Assembly (NCBI RefSeq): GCF_963855985.1
Contig: NC_087118.1
Location: 3,286,001-3,350,000 of the forward strand
DNA: 64,000 nt
Origin: Ostrinia nubilalis
Taxonomy: Eukaryota > Arthropoda > Insecta > Lepidoptera > Crambidae
Direction of reading: 5' to 3'
The notes under the pieces are model-generated. The model was not told where the DNA came from and ran no database searches. It was given only the letters and a program-made list of their open reading frames with translations. Of this stretch, positions 1 to 11,512 are shown in pieces (position 1 is the stretch's first letter; every line of letters starts with the position of its first letter). The position numbers and the translations under genes are program-made.

Positions 1-80
1 TTATTTAAGGGTGCTCCCATACAACAAAAGAGTCGCACGGAACCCTTCGTGAGCGAATCCGACTCACACATGGCTGGTTT
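1..80 (+). repeat. 3' end of a dispersed lepidopteran-type repeat
   Basis: The stretch reads CTCCCATACAACAAA, then ACGGAACCC, then GAATCCGACTCACACATGGC. A second, better-preserved copy of this end is at 14607-14653 in the same orientation. I know this tail as the 3' end of a common moth and butterfly interspersed repeat. The element enters from the left edge, so its start is not visible. Confidence 0.55.
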
Positions 81-117
81 TCTATTTGCCGTCTACTTTT
101 GACCGAGTCTGTCAGTC

Positions 118-258
118 GTTTCTAGGATTGACTAGGCAAAGCCCGAAACAGATTATTTTAGTTTCGACGTTTGACTGAACCGTTTAGGCACTTCTAGGTT
201 TGACTTAGTCAAAGGCCGAAATAAGAATTTACTTCGGGGTTTGCCTGAAGGCCTTGGT
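118..258. repeat. Two diverged tandem units of about 70 bp
   Basis: Each unit starts with TTCTAGG(A/T)TTGACT and continues with a CAAAG(C/G)CCGAAA block and a GTTTG(A/C)CTGAA block. The second unit ends in an inverted form, GGTCAAACCTAGG, so each half can fold on itself. It looks like a small hairpin-prone repeat. I cannot name it. Confidence 0.45.
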
Positions 259-440
259 CAAACCTAGGATAGACCAGTCATTCCGCGAAGAGACTGCATA
301 TCGACCTTTGACTATGACATATGCACAGCTTTATAATCAACTTTGCTTATTTAGCACACACATAGCGTGCGAACCCATTTCTGTCAACTTAACATAGGTA
401 TCTTATTACACATTACACTTGCGAGCAATGAATTCACCTA

Positions 441-520
441 TAGACCTCCATGGTCGAGTGGTGTACGCACCGATTTTCATGACATCGCTAGTTCTGAGGT
501 CCCGGGTTCGATTCGTTTAC
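441..520 (+). repeat. tRNA-like SINE head (degenerate)
   Basis: A pol III box A-like TGGTCGAGTGGT is at 451-462 and a box B-like GGTTCGATTC at 505-514. Spacing is about right for a tRNA-derived SINE promoter. The T stem does not pair properly (CCCGG against TCGTT) and no acceptor stem closes, so this is a SINE remnant or tRNA pseudogene and not a working tRNA. Confidence 0.45.
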
Positions 521-917
521 TTTGGGATCAGAACAATGTATGACTTGATGTTGTCCACATTTATTATTATTATTTATTTTATCATTTACCTAAACTTTAT
601 ATTGGTAACTAAGAATGTTAATGGCGTAAGTCTTTAATTAGATTCTGAGATATTTGTAACGTTATGGAAGTCTGAATACTTTTACCATACATACTGTAAA
701 TTATGTTCAGATGGAATTTGAGGTTTTCTAACAAGTGATAAAAGTAGTTAAGAATATGATTGTGGTTATAAAGAATTAAAAAAAATTACGTTCATATTAC
801 TAGTTTTAAAATGAATCGTAAATACAGTTATCCATTATTTTGCACTCAAGTGTACCTATGTACAAAACTGTTATGTCAGTTTCTTATTATCGACAAAGGT
901 TTTCATCGCGATTAATA
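521..917. other. AT-rich stretch, nothing recognised
   Basis: No coding signal, hairpin element or tandem repeat was recognised here. The only frames are short and AT-driven. Confidence 0.6.
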
Positions 918-1285
918 CAGGGCGAGTTTGTAAACAGTATCCAAATTTTTTTAATAAGCTCTAAAGATCAATTCAACAATACAACTTTATCTTAATTATT
1001 TTTAATCACAGCAGTTTGCGCAAATCAATTTTGAAAATCTAATTCGCGGGTGCCCATAAAGGATAAGGCTTATTTTCGGGCACTATTATGTCTATTAAGC
1101 TTCGCAGTTAACTATAAATTACGTAATTTTCTATGAATAAAGTGTGTCCATTTTTATAACACGCGCAAATGTTATAAATAATTAAATAAATATGAAAAAA
1201 AAAGTGTTTTCTTTATGCAAATTGATTAAGTTACTGATTCTGAGTCGCTCCTAAAAATTTGGACACTGATTGCAAAGTCACCCTG
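918..1285. mobile_element. CAGGGTG-type MITE with TA target site
   Basis: The left end reads CAGGGCGAGTTTGTAAACAG after TA (916-917). The right end is its imperfect inverse, CAAAGTCACCCTG followed by TA (1286-1287). Inside both ends is the shared block ATCCAAATTTTT or its variant GTCCAAATTTTT. The 368 bp length, lack of coding and TA flanks fit a MITE. Elements with the same CAGGGTG start occur at 28943, 56637 and 57361. Confidence 0.55.
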
Positions 1286-1364
1286 TATAATTTTATTTTA
1301 TTTTTAAGTTATGTTTTTCACACATATCTTGTAGGTATGTGTGTAATTATGTTCATGTTTTATT

Positions 1365-1507
1365 TCTTACCTCGTATCTTCCAAACGGATTGATGGATTT
1401 CGTATCGAATTATTGACTTGTTTACTCATAAAGCTTTACCGGCTGAACGGATTTAGATGAAATATGGATTTAAGATAACAAATTGTCAAAACTGTAAGCA
1501 AAGCTAG
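1365..1507 (+). mobile_element. Short Helitron-like 3' end (CTAG|T)
   Basis: The segment contains the AACGGATT..GATGAAAT phrase typical of short lepidopteran non-autonomous Helitron-like repeats. It ends GCAAAGCTAG followed by T, which matches a CTRR-T terminus. The subterminal hairpin is weak and the 5' TC end was not fixed. Confidence 0.35.
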
Positions 1508-1546
1508 TAAATAATCTATGTAGTACATTATCAGGAATGCCTTATA

Positions 1547-1984
1547 CAGGGTGTTTCTTGTAAGGTGTCAAGCCGAAGGCAGGTGATAGGTGAGGACTAG
1601 ACCTATCGATTTCACCCCCATGTATGTTCTACGATTTTTCATAGTTTAGAAGTTATCGTTAATTTTGTGATTTTTTCAAATTGTATGACCCAGTAGGCTT
1701 TAAATTTTTTTATCTTTTTTTTGGGTCGACTTTTCTCAGATTTCCTTTTTTTGACAGATTCCCTATTAATTGCAGATTTTTGAAAAAAATAATCAACTTC
1801 CTATCTTTGATGCAAGATACAAAACTTTTGCTAGAAACATAAAAAATATGCTTTTAGCAGAACATTCTAAAATTTTCAACTTAAAAGTTAAAAAAAAAAA
1901 AAGAAATTCCATAGGTCCAAAGTAATTTTGAAAACTGCGCAGTTTTCTGAACTTTCATAATAACACAAAAAAACATGTACTTAA
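1547..1984. repeat. CAGGGTG-type repeat, left part of an interrupted copy
   Basis: It begins TA|CAGGGTGTTTCTTGTAAGG. From about 1826 to 1984 it matches, in inverse orientation, 14853-15003. The match then continues at 3035-3235, so the original repeat was split by the LINE insertion between those points. Confidence 0.6.
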
Positions 1985-2243
1985 TAAAAAGTAAAAAGTA
2001 AAAGTAAAAGTATTTTATTTGCCAGCAAAAAAATTTTACAGTCTGTTTATCTAGCGGCTGCTGCACTAAGCTGTGCTTGTGTCGCGGCAGCCTTAAGTAA
2101 CACAGGTTAACAATTGTTGATAAAATATAGTGAGGACACACGGTACATGGCAATTAACAGTTATTAAACTCTTAAGATAATTAGAATATTTTTAACTTAG
2201 ACTAAACAAAACTAAACAAAAAGTAACTGAGGTAGTGTGTGTA

Positions 2244-2244
<1 letters not shown>

Positions 2245-2334
<90 letters not shown>

Positions 2335-2344
2335 GTGTGTGTGT
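2245..2344. repeat. (GT)n microsatellite
   Basis: A nearly pure GT run of about 100 bp inside the 3' region of the LINE fragment, with one TGTTGTG interruption near the right end. Confidence 0.95.
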
Positions 2345-2415
2345 AATGTGCGTGTAATGTGTGAGTAAAGTGCTGTGATGTTATGTAGTGTGTTTAAGGC
2401 TATTTATATGGAGGC

Positions 2416-3034
2416 TCAGCGCGGAAGTAAAGCTTCTGTGTCCAGATAATCAAGGCCTAGCAGCCATGACTCGAGTTCGCGTTTTGCGCCTGGTGTTGTA
2501 AGTGTTTTTATGTTTATATTACGACAGACTTTATTATAAACATGAGGCAGAAGGAAGCAGGAGTGGCGTTTAGCAAAAGCAGTTCGAACCGTTGGGACTG
2601 GAATCTTAAAAATTCTCCGTTTGAGTAGTTGTTCGTATTCAGGAGACCTTAGAATAATGCTATGCATACTGGTTGTTGCTTTTAAAAAGTACAGCTGTCT
2701 TACTCTTAGGACTTTTGCTTCATTGTATAATTGGTTGGTATTAAATTTGAAAGGTTTGCGCAGCATTACCTTAATTACCGCCCGTTGGGCTCTTTCTAGT
2801 TCTATCATAAAGGTTTTTCCGGCACCACCCCATGCTCTGATGCAGTACATTAATAGTGATTGACAGAGAGCCTTGTATACTAGTAGTAGAGTACCTTTAG
2901 TAGCCGAGTACCTTAGGTTTTTCATAATATATATAGTTTTGCGAATGCGGGATGAAAGGTTGGAGATGTGGGCTTTAAACGACATATTTTCATCTACTGT
3001 GACTCCCAAGTATTTTATCCTATCAGTTCGATCA
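2416..3034 (-). pseudogene. Jockey/CR1-like reverse transcriptase, C-terminal part only
   Basis: The frame opens at the insertion edge with RTDRIKYLGVTVDENM. KYLGV is the block that follows the palm domain in jockey- and CR1-clade reverse transcriptases. It continues with the thumb-region phrase YKALCQSLLMYCIRAWGG. About 205 residues run to a stop, with no interruption. The catalytic YADD and everything upstream, including the endonuclease, are missing, so it cannot act on its own. The clade call rests on motif memory only. Confidence 0.7.
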
Positions 3035-3335
3035 GGCCATTATTTTCTGTAATCGCTCCACTAAAGTGGTAAGTCGGAGATTCCGTTACATGTTTTTGAC
3101 TTTCTTAGGACTAACTAATGTTTGCAATTCTCTATGTTTACGTTACGCAGAACACATTTAAAGACAATAACTGAACAGAACATTTTTTTATCCACAACGA
3201 GGAATCTCTTGCCCTTCATCTGACCTGATGGAAACTGATGGATGATCAGCGAGCTTCACTCGGAATCCTAAACCACAGAGGAATTGGCTGTCCTAAATAG
3301 GTGGCCTTACCACTAGACCACAGTGGTGGTTGTTA
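3035..3335 (-). repeat. Right part of the interrupted repeat, with tRNA-like head
   Basis: 3035-3235 is the inverse match of 14656-14850. On the minus strand the 5' side (3242-3335) carries a box A-like TGGTCTAGTGG (complement of 3310-3320) and a box B-like GGTTTAGGATTCC (complement of 3262-3274). This suggests a tRNA-derived SINE head attached to the body. The copy at 14.7 kb lacks this head. Confidence 0.45.
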
Positions 3336-3387
3336 CTTTACGATTAAATTCGATATACCTACATATTAGTGTGAGAGAAAGGGAAAG

Positions 3388-3390
<3 letters not shown>

Positions 3391-3441
<51 letters not shown>
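3391..3441. repeat. Compound (GT)n(GA)n microsatellite
   Basis: About 34 bp of GT repeats run straight into about 17 bp of GA repeats. Confidence 0.95.
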
Positions 3442-3605
3442 CAAAAATGGGTGTAATTATTTAATTTAAAGTAAATATTCAAAATGTCCGCCGTTGACCT
3501 GAATGCACATTCGACAACGACGCAAAAAACCTTCTTCTTCATTTTAATTTGGTTTTGTGCTTCAGTCAGCTTTGTCCGCAGTTCATCAATATTTTCATAT
3601 TCCCT

Positions 3606-4545
3606 ATGGTATTTTTAGGGTTCCGTACCTCAAAAGGAAAAAACGGAACCCTTATAGGATCACTTTGTTGTCCGTCCGTCCGTCTGTCAAGACCCTTTAT
3701 CTCAAGAACGCGTGAACGTATCAAGCTGAAATTCACATGAAATACTCAGGTCTATTGTCCCTTTAAGCTGAGAAAATATCAAACTTCTAAGCCAAGCCAA
3801 TCAAAAGATACAGCCGATTATGTCGATATTTTCAACAAATTTTCGACACTCGCAAAGGAATCAAAACCTACAGGATACTTCCCGTAAACTCAGAATCTTG
3901 AAATTTGGCATAAAGCATTGTCATATAATGCAAATATAGGAAAAATTGCGAAAATTACATTTTTTTAGTTATATAATATAATAAAAATATTTTAATAAAA
4001 TGAAACTTACTACCTTATTTCTCACGAACGAATAAAGGTATCAAATTGAAATTTATACCAAATACCTAGATCTATTGTCCCTTTAAGAAGTAAAAAAATC
4101 AAACTTCTAAGTTAACGCGATCAAAAGATACAGCAGTTTATACCGACACCTTAGACGAATTTCCGTCACACGCTAGGGAATCAAAACCTACAAGGTACTT
4201 CCTGTGAACTCAGAATCTTGAAATTCGGCACGAAGCAACGTTATATAGTACAGATAAAGGAAAAATTGCGAAAATGATAAATTTGAAGTTATATAAAATT
4301 TAAAATATTATTTTTGCTTACATGACATAAAATATTTTTTTAATAATTATAAACTTACTACCTACCCTTTTTCACATGAACGCGTAGAGATATTAAAGTT
4401 GAAATTCATATCAAACACTTCTTAAATCTAATTGCCTCTAAACTGTGAGAAATTCTAAATCAACGCAAAAATTCAAAACGCTGAGGTAGGTACCTACCTA
4501 TAATGCAAATATAGGAAAAATAAATAAATAAAAAATAATCATACC
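3606..4545. repeat. Dispersed repeat with three diverged ~320-355 bp internal copies
   Basis: It starts AGGGTTCCGTACCTC..GGAACCCTTATAGG, then GTCCGTCCGTCCGTCTGTC, a phrase I know from lepidopteran repeats. The phrase TCTATTGTCCCTTTAAG occurs at 3751 and 4071, 320 bp apart, and a decayed third version lies near 4428. Each copy also holds ATCAAAAGATACAGC and GGAATCAAAACCTACA. There is no coding capacity. Confidence 0.6.
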
Positions 4546-4550
4546 GCATA

Positions 4551-4570
4551 TCTATCTATCTATCTATCTA

Positions 4571-4629
<59 letters not shown>

Positions 4630-4634
4630 ATTAT
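4551..4634 (+). repeat. (TATC)n microsatellite at the 5' terminus of unit a
   Basis: About 84 bp of TATC repeats with one slipped TATATC. It sits exactly where other units carry 0-5 copies of the same tetranucleotide, so it expanded at the element's 5' end. Confidence 0.9.
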
Positions 4635-6828
4635 ATAAAGCTCGATTCCTACTCACTCACTCACTCACTCACTGATCAGGGGTATTTTTGGGGTATTTAG
4701 AGGGGAGGGGGGTAAAATTTTTGGTGTTTGTTTTAAACTAGATTTTTCGACTGCCAGCTTTACCACATTTTTTGAACCAAAAAACAATATGGCGGAAATT
4801 TTTGAAACATCAACTTTTTTGTTTTTGGTCCTGAATTTTTTCTTTTTTGAGTGTTAAGTGGGGTTGCCAAGGTGTATTAAAAAATGTGAGAAAAAAACGG
4901 AAAAACAAAATGGCCGCGCCGCCATCTTGGATTGAAAATGCGATTTCGAGGTGTTTTTAGGGAGGTGTCACTCCGAGATGCGCAATTGTTTTTGAAAATT
5001 TCTTTTGAGTATTTGTGACATGTATAGTCTTCTTAAGAGATACATTCACAGATTATCAAAAAACAAGATGGCGGCTGAGCCGTCGGCCATTTTGTTGCGA
5101 TCAAAAAATTCCCAAACTTTGGTAGCAATTTTCCGGTAGATGGCGACACCGGAGTGGGTTACAATGTTCCGGGCGATTGTTGGTCTGTTATTCAAGTGTT
5201 GCCATGAATCGGAAAAAACTACCATTTTGGTAGAAAATTTTCCACCACGGCCCCGGATAGTAGAAAATGGAAATTTCCAAAAATTCCAAAAACTTGGTAT
5301 GCAGTCTGGTGACGTTTGGGGACCCAAATGACATTTCACCATTTTTATGAAAAAAGTCTGGCAACACTGAAAGTTATGGGGAAAAGTTTTTTTTGCGACA
5401 TGGGTGTCTTTAAAGTTAGTGACAGACAGAAGGAGTCGTGGCAGAAAAAAAATAAAAATGACGTTTGGTCGGATATACGACCCAGATTATGGGAAAAATC
5501 CGAAATGTCAAAAAATCAAGATGGCGGCGGCGTGGGCGGCCATTTTGTAAAAAGTTGAAAATTTCGAAATTTTGGAATTCATTTTTCGAGTACATGGCAA
5601 CACTTTGGAAAGTCGAGTTGTATGAGGCGGTTGTGTGTCTTGATGAGAGGTTTCGCTTGGGTTAAGAAATTTCTCCAGTGTTGCCATACCTTAGGAGATT
5701 TGGTCCAAAAATGTCGAAAGTAGAAATAACGACTTCCGGTCAAAAATTTGGATGACGCCTCCTGCAAAGGAGTCGTGCAAATGACATTTGACCATTTTCA
5801 TCTCGATCACCTGGCAACACTGGGAGCTACGGGGAAAAGTATTTTTTTCGACATGGGTGTCTTTAAAGTTAAGGACGGACAGAAGGAGATATGGCAGGGA
5901 AAATCTGAAAATGGCGTTTGGTCGGTTATACGACCCAGATTATGGGAAAAATCCGAAATGTCAGAAAATCAAGATGGCGACCGAGTGAGCGGCCATTTTG
6001 TAAAAAGTTTAAGATTGCTGATTTTTCAAATGCATTTTTCGGGCAGTTGGCAACATTTGGGAAAGTCGAGTTGTATGGGGCGATTACGTAGTTTGTCAAG
6101 GAGTATCGTTTGGGAAAACTAAAATTTCCAGTGTTGCCTTACTTTGAGAGTTTTGGTCCAAAAATGTAAAAAATGGAAATAACGACTTTCGGTCAGAAAT
6201 TTGGATGACGCCTCCTGCAAATAGGTCAAACTAATGACATTTGACCATTTTCATCTCGATCACCTGGCAACACTGAGAGTTAGGGGATCTCAAAATTTTG
6301 GGACTTGGGTGGTTTTAAGGAATTGTTTCACGGGACTGGGTGAAGTTAGAAAAAAAGTAAAAATGGGGTTCGGCGCGGAAAATTGTCCAGATTAAGGAAA
6401 AAATGCAAAATTTTGGAAATCCAAGATGGCCGCCAAGCGTTCACCCGTTTTCCTAAAGGGACTAAATTCTCCATACAAATTGTATGCAGGGGGGCTTAGC
6501 TAACGTAGAAAAAGGCGAGGCCGAAGGCCGAGCGATAGTTTAAAGCCTGTGAGTCGCCATAGATTTATTTTTAATGCGTCGAAAAAGGACTAGAGCCCAG
6601 TGACAGACAGAAAGGCGAGGCCGAAGGCCGAGCGATGGTTCAAATCCCCACAGTACCCATAGATTTACTTGTGTTGCGTCAAAAAAGCACAAGAGCACAG
6701 TGACAGACAATAAACACCCGCTGTAATTTTTGCGAGGCCGAAGGCCGAGCTCCGAATGCGAGGCCGCAGGCCGAGCGCCGCGTAGGGCGAAGCCCGGAGC
6801 GGCCAGCATCGCAGATCTAGCTTTTGTA

Positions 6829-6855
6829 GCCCGCGTAGCGGGCGACCAAAGCTAG
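6829..6855 (+). other. Helitron-type 3' terminus: hairpin plus CTAG
   Basis: Stem GCCCGC/GCGGGC with loop GTA, spacer GACCAAAG, then CTAG. The same terminus occurs at 9538, 13948 and, on the minus strand, at 16611, 18858, 21105, 23344, 25585 and 27838. Confidence 0.7.
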
Positions 6856-9537
6856 TCTATATTATATAAAGCTCGATTACCACTGACTGACTGACTCACT
6901 CACTGATCAGGGGTATTTTTAGGGTATTTAGAGGGGAGAGGGGTAAAATTGTTAGTGTTTGTTTTAAACTAGATTTTTCGACTGCCAGCTTTATTATATT
7001 TTTTGAACCAAAAAACAAAATGGCGGCATTTTTTGAGACAACAACTTTTTTGTTTTCGGTCCTGAATTTTTTCTTTTTTGGTGGTTTGTTGATGTTGCCA
7101 AGGTGTGTTAAAAAAATTGAGAAAAAAATAGAAAAACAAAATGGCCGCGCCGCCATCTTGGATTGAAAATGCGATTTCGGGGTGTTTTTAGGGAGGTGTC
7201 ACTCCGAGATGCGCTATTGTTTTTGAAAATTTTTTTTGAGTTTTTGTGACTTGTATAGTCTGCTTCAAGGCCACATTTACAGATTATCAAAAAACAAGAT
7301 GGCGGCTGAGCCGTCGGCCATTTTGTTGCGATCAAAAAATTCCCAAACTTTGGTAGCAATTTTCCGGCAGATGGCGACACCGGAGTGGGGTACAATGTTC
7401 CAGGCGATTGTTGGTCTGTTCCTCGAGTGTTGCCATGAATCGGAAAAAACTACCATTTTGGAAGAAAATTTTCCACCACGGCCCCGGATAGTAGAAAATG
7501 GAAATTTCCAAAAATTCCATAAACTTGGAATGCAGTCTGGTGACATTTGAGGACCCGAATGACATTTCACCATTTTAATGAAAAAAGTCTGGCAACACTG
7601 AAAGTTATGGGGAAAAGTTTTTTTTGCGACATGGGTGACTTTAAAGTTAGTGACAGACAGAAAGAATTATGGCAGAAAAAAAATAAAAATGACGTTTGGT
7701 CGCATATACGACCCAGATTATGGGAAAAATCCGAAATGTCAAAAAATCAAGATGGCGGCGGCGTGGGCGGCCATTTTGTAAAAAGTTGAAAATTTCGAAA
7801 TTTTGGAATTCATTTTTCGAGTAGTTGGCAACATTTTGGAAAGTCGAGTTGTATGAGGCGGTTGTGTGTCTTGTCGAGAGGTTTCGCTTGGGTGAAGAAA
7901 TTTCCTCAGTGTTGCCACACTTTGGGAGATTTGGTCCAAAAATGTCGAAAGTAGAAATAACGACTTCCGGTCAAAAATTTGGATGACGCCTCCTGCAAAA
8001 GGGTCGTACAAATGACATTTGAACATTGTCATCTCGATCACCTGGCAACACTGGGAGTTACGGGGAAAAGTATTTTTTTCGACATGGGTGTCTTTAAAGT
8101 TAAGGACGGACAGAAGGAGATATGGCAGAAAAAATCCAAAAATGTGGTTTGGTCGGTTATACGACCCAGATTATGGGAAAAATCCGAAATGTCAGAAAAT
8201 CAAGATGGCGGCTGAATTGGCGGCCATTTTGTAAAAAGTTTCAGATTTTCGATTTTTCAAATGCATTTTTCGGGTAGGTGGCAACATTTGGGAAAGTCGG
8301 GTTGTATGTGGCGATTATGTAGTTCGTCAAGGAGTATCGTTTGGAAAAACAATGATTCCCAGTGTTGCCATACTTTAAGAGTTTTGGTCAAAAAATGTAA
8401 AAAAAGGAAATAACGACTTTCGGTCAAAAATTTGGATGACGCCTCCTGCAAATAGGTCAAACTAATGACATTTGACCATTTTGAGCTCGATCACCTGGCA
8501 ACACTGGGAGTTACGGGGAAAAGTATTTTTTTCGACATGGGTGTCTTTAAAGTTAAGGACGGACAGAAGGAGATATGGCAGAAAAAATCCAAAAATGTGG
8601 TTTGGTCGGTTATACGATCCAGACTATGGGAAAAATCCGAAATGTCAGAAAATCAAGATGGCGACCGAGTGAGCGGCCATTTTGTAAAAAGTTTCAGATT
8701 TCTGATTTTTCAAATGCATTTTTCGGGCAGTTGGCAACATTTGGGAAAGTCGAGTTGTATGGGGCGATTACGTAGTTTGTCAAGGAGTATCGTTTGGGAA
8801 AACTAAAATTTCCAGTGTTGCCATACTTTGGAAGATTTGGTCAAAAAATGTAAAAAATGGAAATAACGACTTCCGGTCAGAAATTTGGATGACGCCTCCT
8901 GCAAATAGGTCAAACTAATGACATTTGACCATTTTCAACTCGATCACCTGGCAACACTGGGAGTTAGGGGAACTCAAAGTTTTGGGACATGGGTGGTTTT
9001 AAGGAATTGTTTTACGGGATTGGGTTAAGTTAGAAAAAAAGTAAAAATGGGGTTCGGCGCGGAAAATGGTCCAGATTAAGGCAAAAATGCAAAATTTTGG
9101 AAATCCAAGATGGCCGCCAAGCGTTCACCCGTTTTCCTTAAGGGACTAAATTCTCCATACAAATTGTATGCAGGGGGGCTTAGCTAACGTAGAAAAAGGC
9201 GAGGCCGAAGGCCGAGCGATAGTTTAAAGCCTGTGAGTCGCCATAGATTTATTTTTAATGCGTCAAAAAAGGACTAGAGCCCAGTGACAGACAGAAAGGC
9301 GAGGCCGAAGGCCGAGCGATGGTTTAAATCCCGACAGTCACCATAGATTTACTTGTGTTGCGTCAAAAAAACAAAAGAGCTTTGCGACAAACGAGAACGC
9401 CCCCTGTAATTTTTGCGAGGCCGAAGGCCGAGCTCCGAATACGAGGCCGCAGGCCGAGCGCCGCGTAGGGCGAAGCCCGGAGCGGCCAGCATCGCAGATC
9501 TAGCTTTTGTAGCCCGCGTAGCGGGCGACCAAAGCTA

Positions 9538-9538
<1 letters not shown>
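6856..9538 (+). mobile_element. Helitron-like unit b (+ array), with one extra 453 bp module
   Basis: It starts TCTATATTATATAAAGC directly after the CTAG of unit a and ends with the same hairpin and CTAG (9535-9538). At 2,683 bp it is about 450 bp longer than its siblings because it has one more internal module. The CAAGAT of the paired site falls at 7295, 7748, 8201, 8654 and 9106, a spacing of 453, 453, 453 and 452. Small frames inside, up to 113 codons, recur in every copy at near-identical DNA level and show no sign of protein selection. Confidence 0.65.

Positions 9539-9540
<2 letters not shown>

Positions 9541-9586
<46 letters not shown>
9541..9586 (+). repeat. (TA)n microsatellite at the 5' terminus of unit c
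   Basis: A run of about 45 bp of TA repeats immediately after the TC start of the unit. Confidence 0.9.
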
Positions 9587-9593
<7 letters not shown>

Positions 9594-11512
9594 TATATAA
9601 AGCTCGATTCCTACTCACTGACTCACTGACTCACTGATCAGGGGTATTTTTGGGGGGTTTAAAGGGGAGGGGGGTAAAATTGTTGGTGTTTATTTTAAAC
9701 TAGATTTTTCGACTGCCAGCTTTATTAAATTTTTTGAACCAAAAAACAAAATGGCGGCACTTTTTGAAACTCCAACTTTTTTGTTTTTCATCCTGAATTT
9801 TTTCCTTTTTGGGAGTTTGTTAGGGTTGCCAAGGTGTGCTAAAAAATGAGGGAAAAAAATGGAAAAACAAAATGGCCGCGCCGCCATCTTGGATTGAAAA
9901 CGCGATTTCAGGGGTGTTTTTGGGGAGGTGTCATTCCGAGATGCGCAATTGTTTTTTTAAATTTCTTTTGAGTTCTTGTGACATGTATAGTCTCCTTAAG
10001 AGCCCTATTCACAGATTATCGAAAAACAAGATGGCGGCTGAGCCGTCGGCCATTTTGTTGCGAGCATAAAAATTGACAAAGTTTGACAGCAATTTTCCGG
10101 TAGATGGCGACACCAGAGTGGGATACAATGTTCCGGGCGATTGTTGGTCTGTTATTCGAGTGTTGCCATGAATCGGAAAAAACTACCATTTTGGAAGAAA
10201 ATTTTCCACCACGGCCCCGGATAGTAGAAAATGGAAATTTCCAGAAATTCCAAAAACTTGGTATGCAGTCTGGTGACATTTGGGGACCCGAATGACATTT
10301 CACCATTTTTATCAAAAAAGTCTGGCAACACTGAAAGTTATGGGGAAAAGTTTTTTTTGCGACATGGGTGTCTTTAAAGTTAGTGACAGACAGAAAGAAT
10401 TATGGCAGAAAAAAAATAAAAATGAGGTGTGGTCGGATATACGACCCAGATTATGGGAAAAATCCGAAATGTCAGAAAATCAAGATGGCGGCGGCGTGGG
10501 CGGCCATTTTGTGAAAAGTTCAAAATTTCGAAATTTTTGAATTCATTTTTCGAGTACATGGCAACATTTTGGAAAGTCGAGTTGTATAGGGCGGTTGAGT
10601 GTTCTGTCGAGAGGTTTCGCTTGGGTGAAGAAATTTCTTCAGTGTTGCCACACTTTGGGAGATTTGGTCCAAAAATGTCGAAAGTAGAAATAACGACTTC
10701 CGGTCAAAAATTTGGACGACGCCTCCTGCAAAGGGGTCGTGCAAATGACATTTGACCATTTTCATCTCGATCACCTGGCAACACTGGGAGCTACAGGGAA
10801 AAGTATTTTTTTCGACATGGGTGTCTTTAAAGTTAAGGACGGACAGAAGGAGATATGGCAGAAAAAATCCAAAAATGAGGTTTAGTCGGTTATACGACCC
10901 AGATTATGAGAAAAATCCGAAATGTCAAAAAATCAAGATGGCGGCTGAGCAGGCGGCCATTTTGTAAAAAGTTTCAGTTTTTTGATTTTTCAAATGCGTT
11001 TCTCGGGTAGTTGGCAACATTTGGGAAAGTCGAGTAGTATGGAGCGATTACGTAGTTTGTTAAGGAGTATCGCTTGGAAAAACGTAAATTTCCAGTGTTG
11101 CCATACTTTGAGAGATTTGATCCAAAAAGGTAAAAAATGAAAATAACGACTTCCGGTCAGAAATTTGGATGACGTCTCCTGCAAATAGGTCAAACTAATG
11201 ACATTTGACCATTTTTAGCTCGATGACCTGGCAACACTGGGAGTTACGGAAACTCAAAATTTTGGGACATGGGTGGTTTTAAGGAATTGTTTTACGGGAT
11301 TGGGTGAAGTTAGAAAAAAAGTAAAAATGGGGTTCGGCGCGGAAAATGGTCCAGATTAAGGCAAAAATGCAAAATTTTGGAAATCCAAGATGGCCGCCAA
11401 GCGTTCACCCGTTTTCCTAAAGGGACTAAATTCTTCATACAAATTGTATGCAGGGGGGCTTAGCTAACGTAGAAAAAGGCGAGGCCGAAGGCCGAGCGAT
11501 AGTTTAAAGCCT

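Larger units (their letters stand above)
1985..3034 (-). mobile_element. Non-LTR retrotransposon (LINE) fragment
   Basis: A minus-strand LINE piece of about 1.05 kb. It holds a reverse transcriptase C-terminal frame (2416-3034), a (GT)n run in the 3' region and a tail of short CTTTTA-type repeats at the low-coordinate end. The uninterrupted paralogous site at 14840-14870 shows the insertion point: ACATGTACTTAATA on one side and GGCCATTATTTTCTG on the other. It is 5'-truncated, as most LINE copies are. Confidence 0.7.
4551..6855 (+). mobile_element. Helitron-like non-autonomous unit a (+ array, first copy)
   Basis: The unit starts A|TC with a long (TATC)n run to 4634, then ATTATATAAAGCTCGATT and a (CACT)n patch. 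It ends with hairpin GCCCGCGTAGCGGGC (6829-6843), 8 nt, then CTAG (6852-6855). A TC start and a GC-rich hairpin just before CTRR are the structural marks of Helitrons. The body is non-coding and made of ~453 bp modules, each with CAAGATGGCGGC..CGGCCATTTTG and TGGCAACACTG motifs. The last 400 bp is GC-rich with repeated GAGGCCGAAGGCCGAG. The next unit abuts directly. The Helitron assignment is structural inference. Confidence 0.65.

Noticed and set aside
441..520. A tRNA gene
   Set aside because: Boxes A and B are recognisable but the stems do not pair; better explained as a SINE remnant.
6896..7156. MAARPFCF-type frame of about 90 codons present in most units
   Set aside because: Its start is simply the YY1-like ATGGCGGCGCGGCC site. 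The peptide is a T/A-rich translation without a family and varies in length among units.
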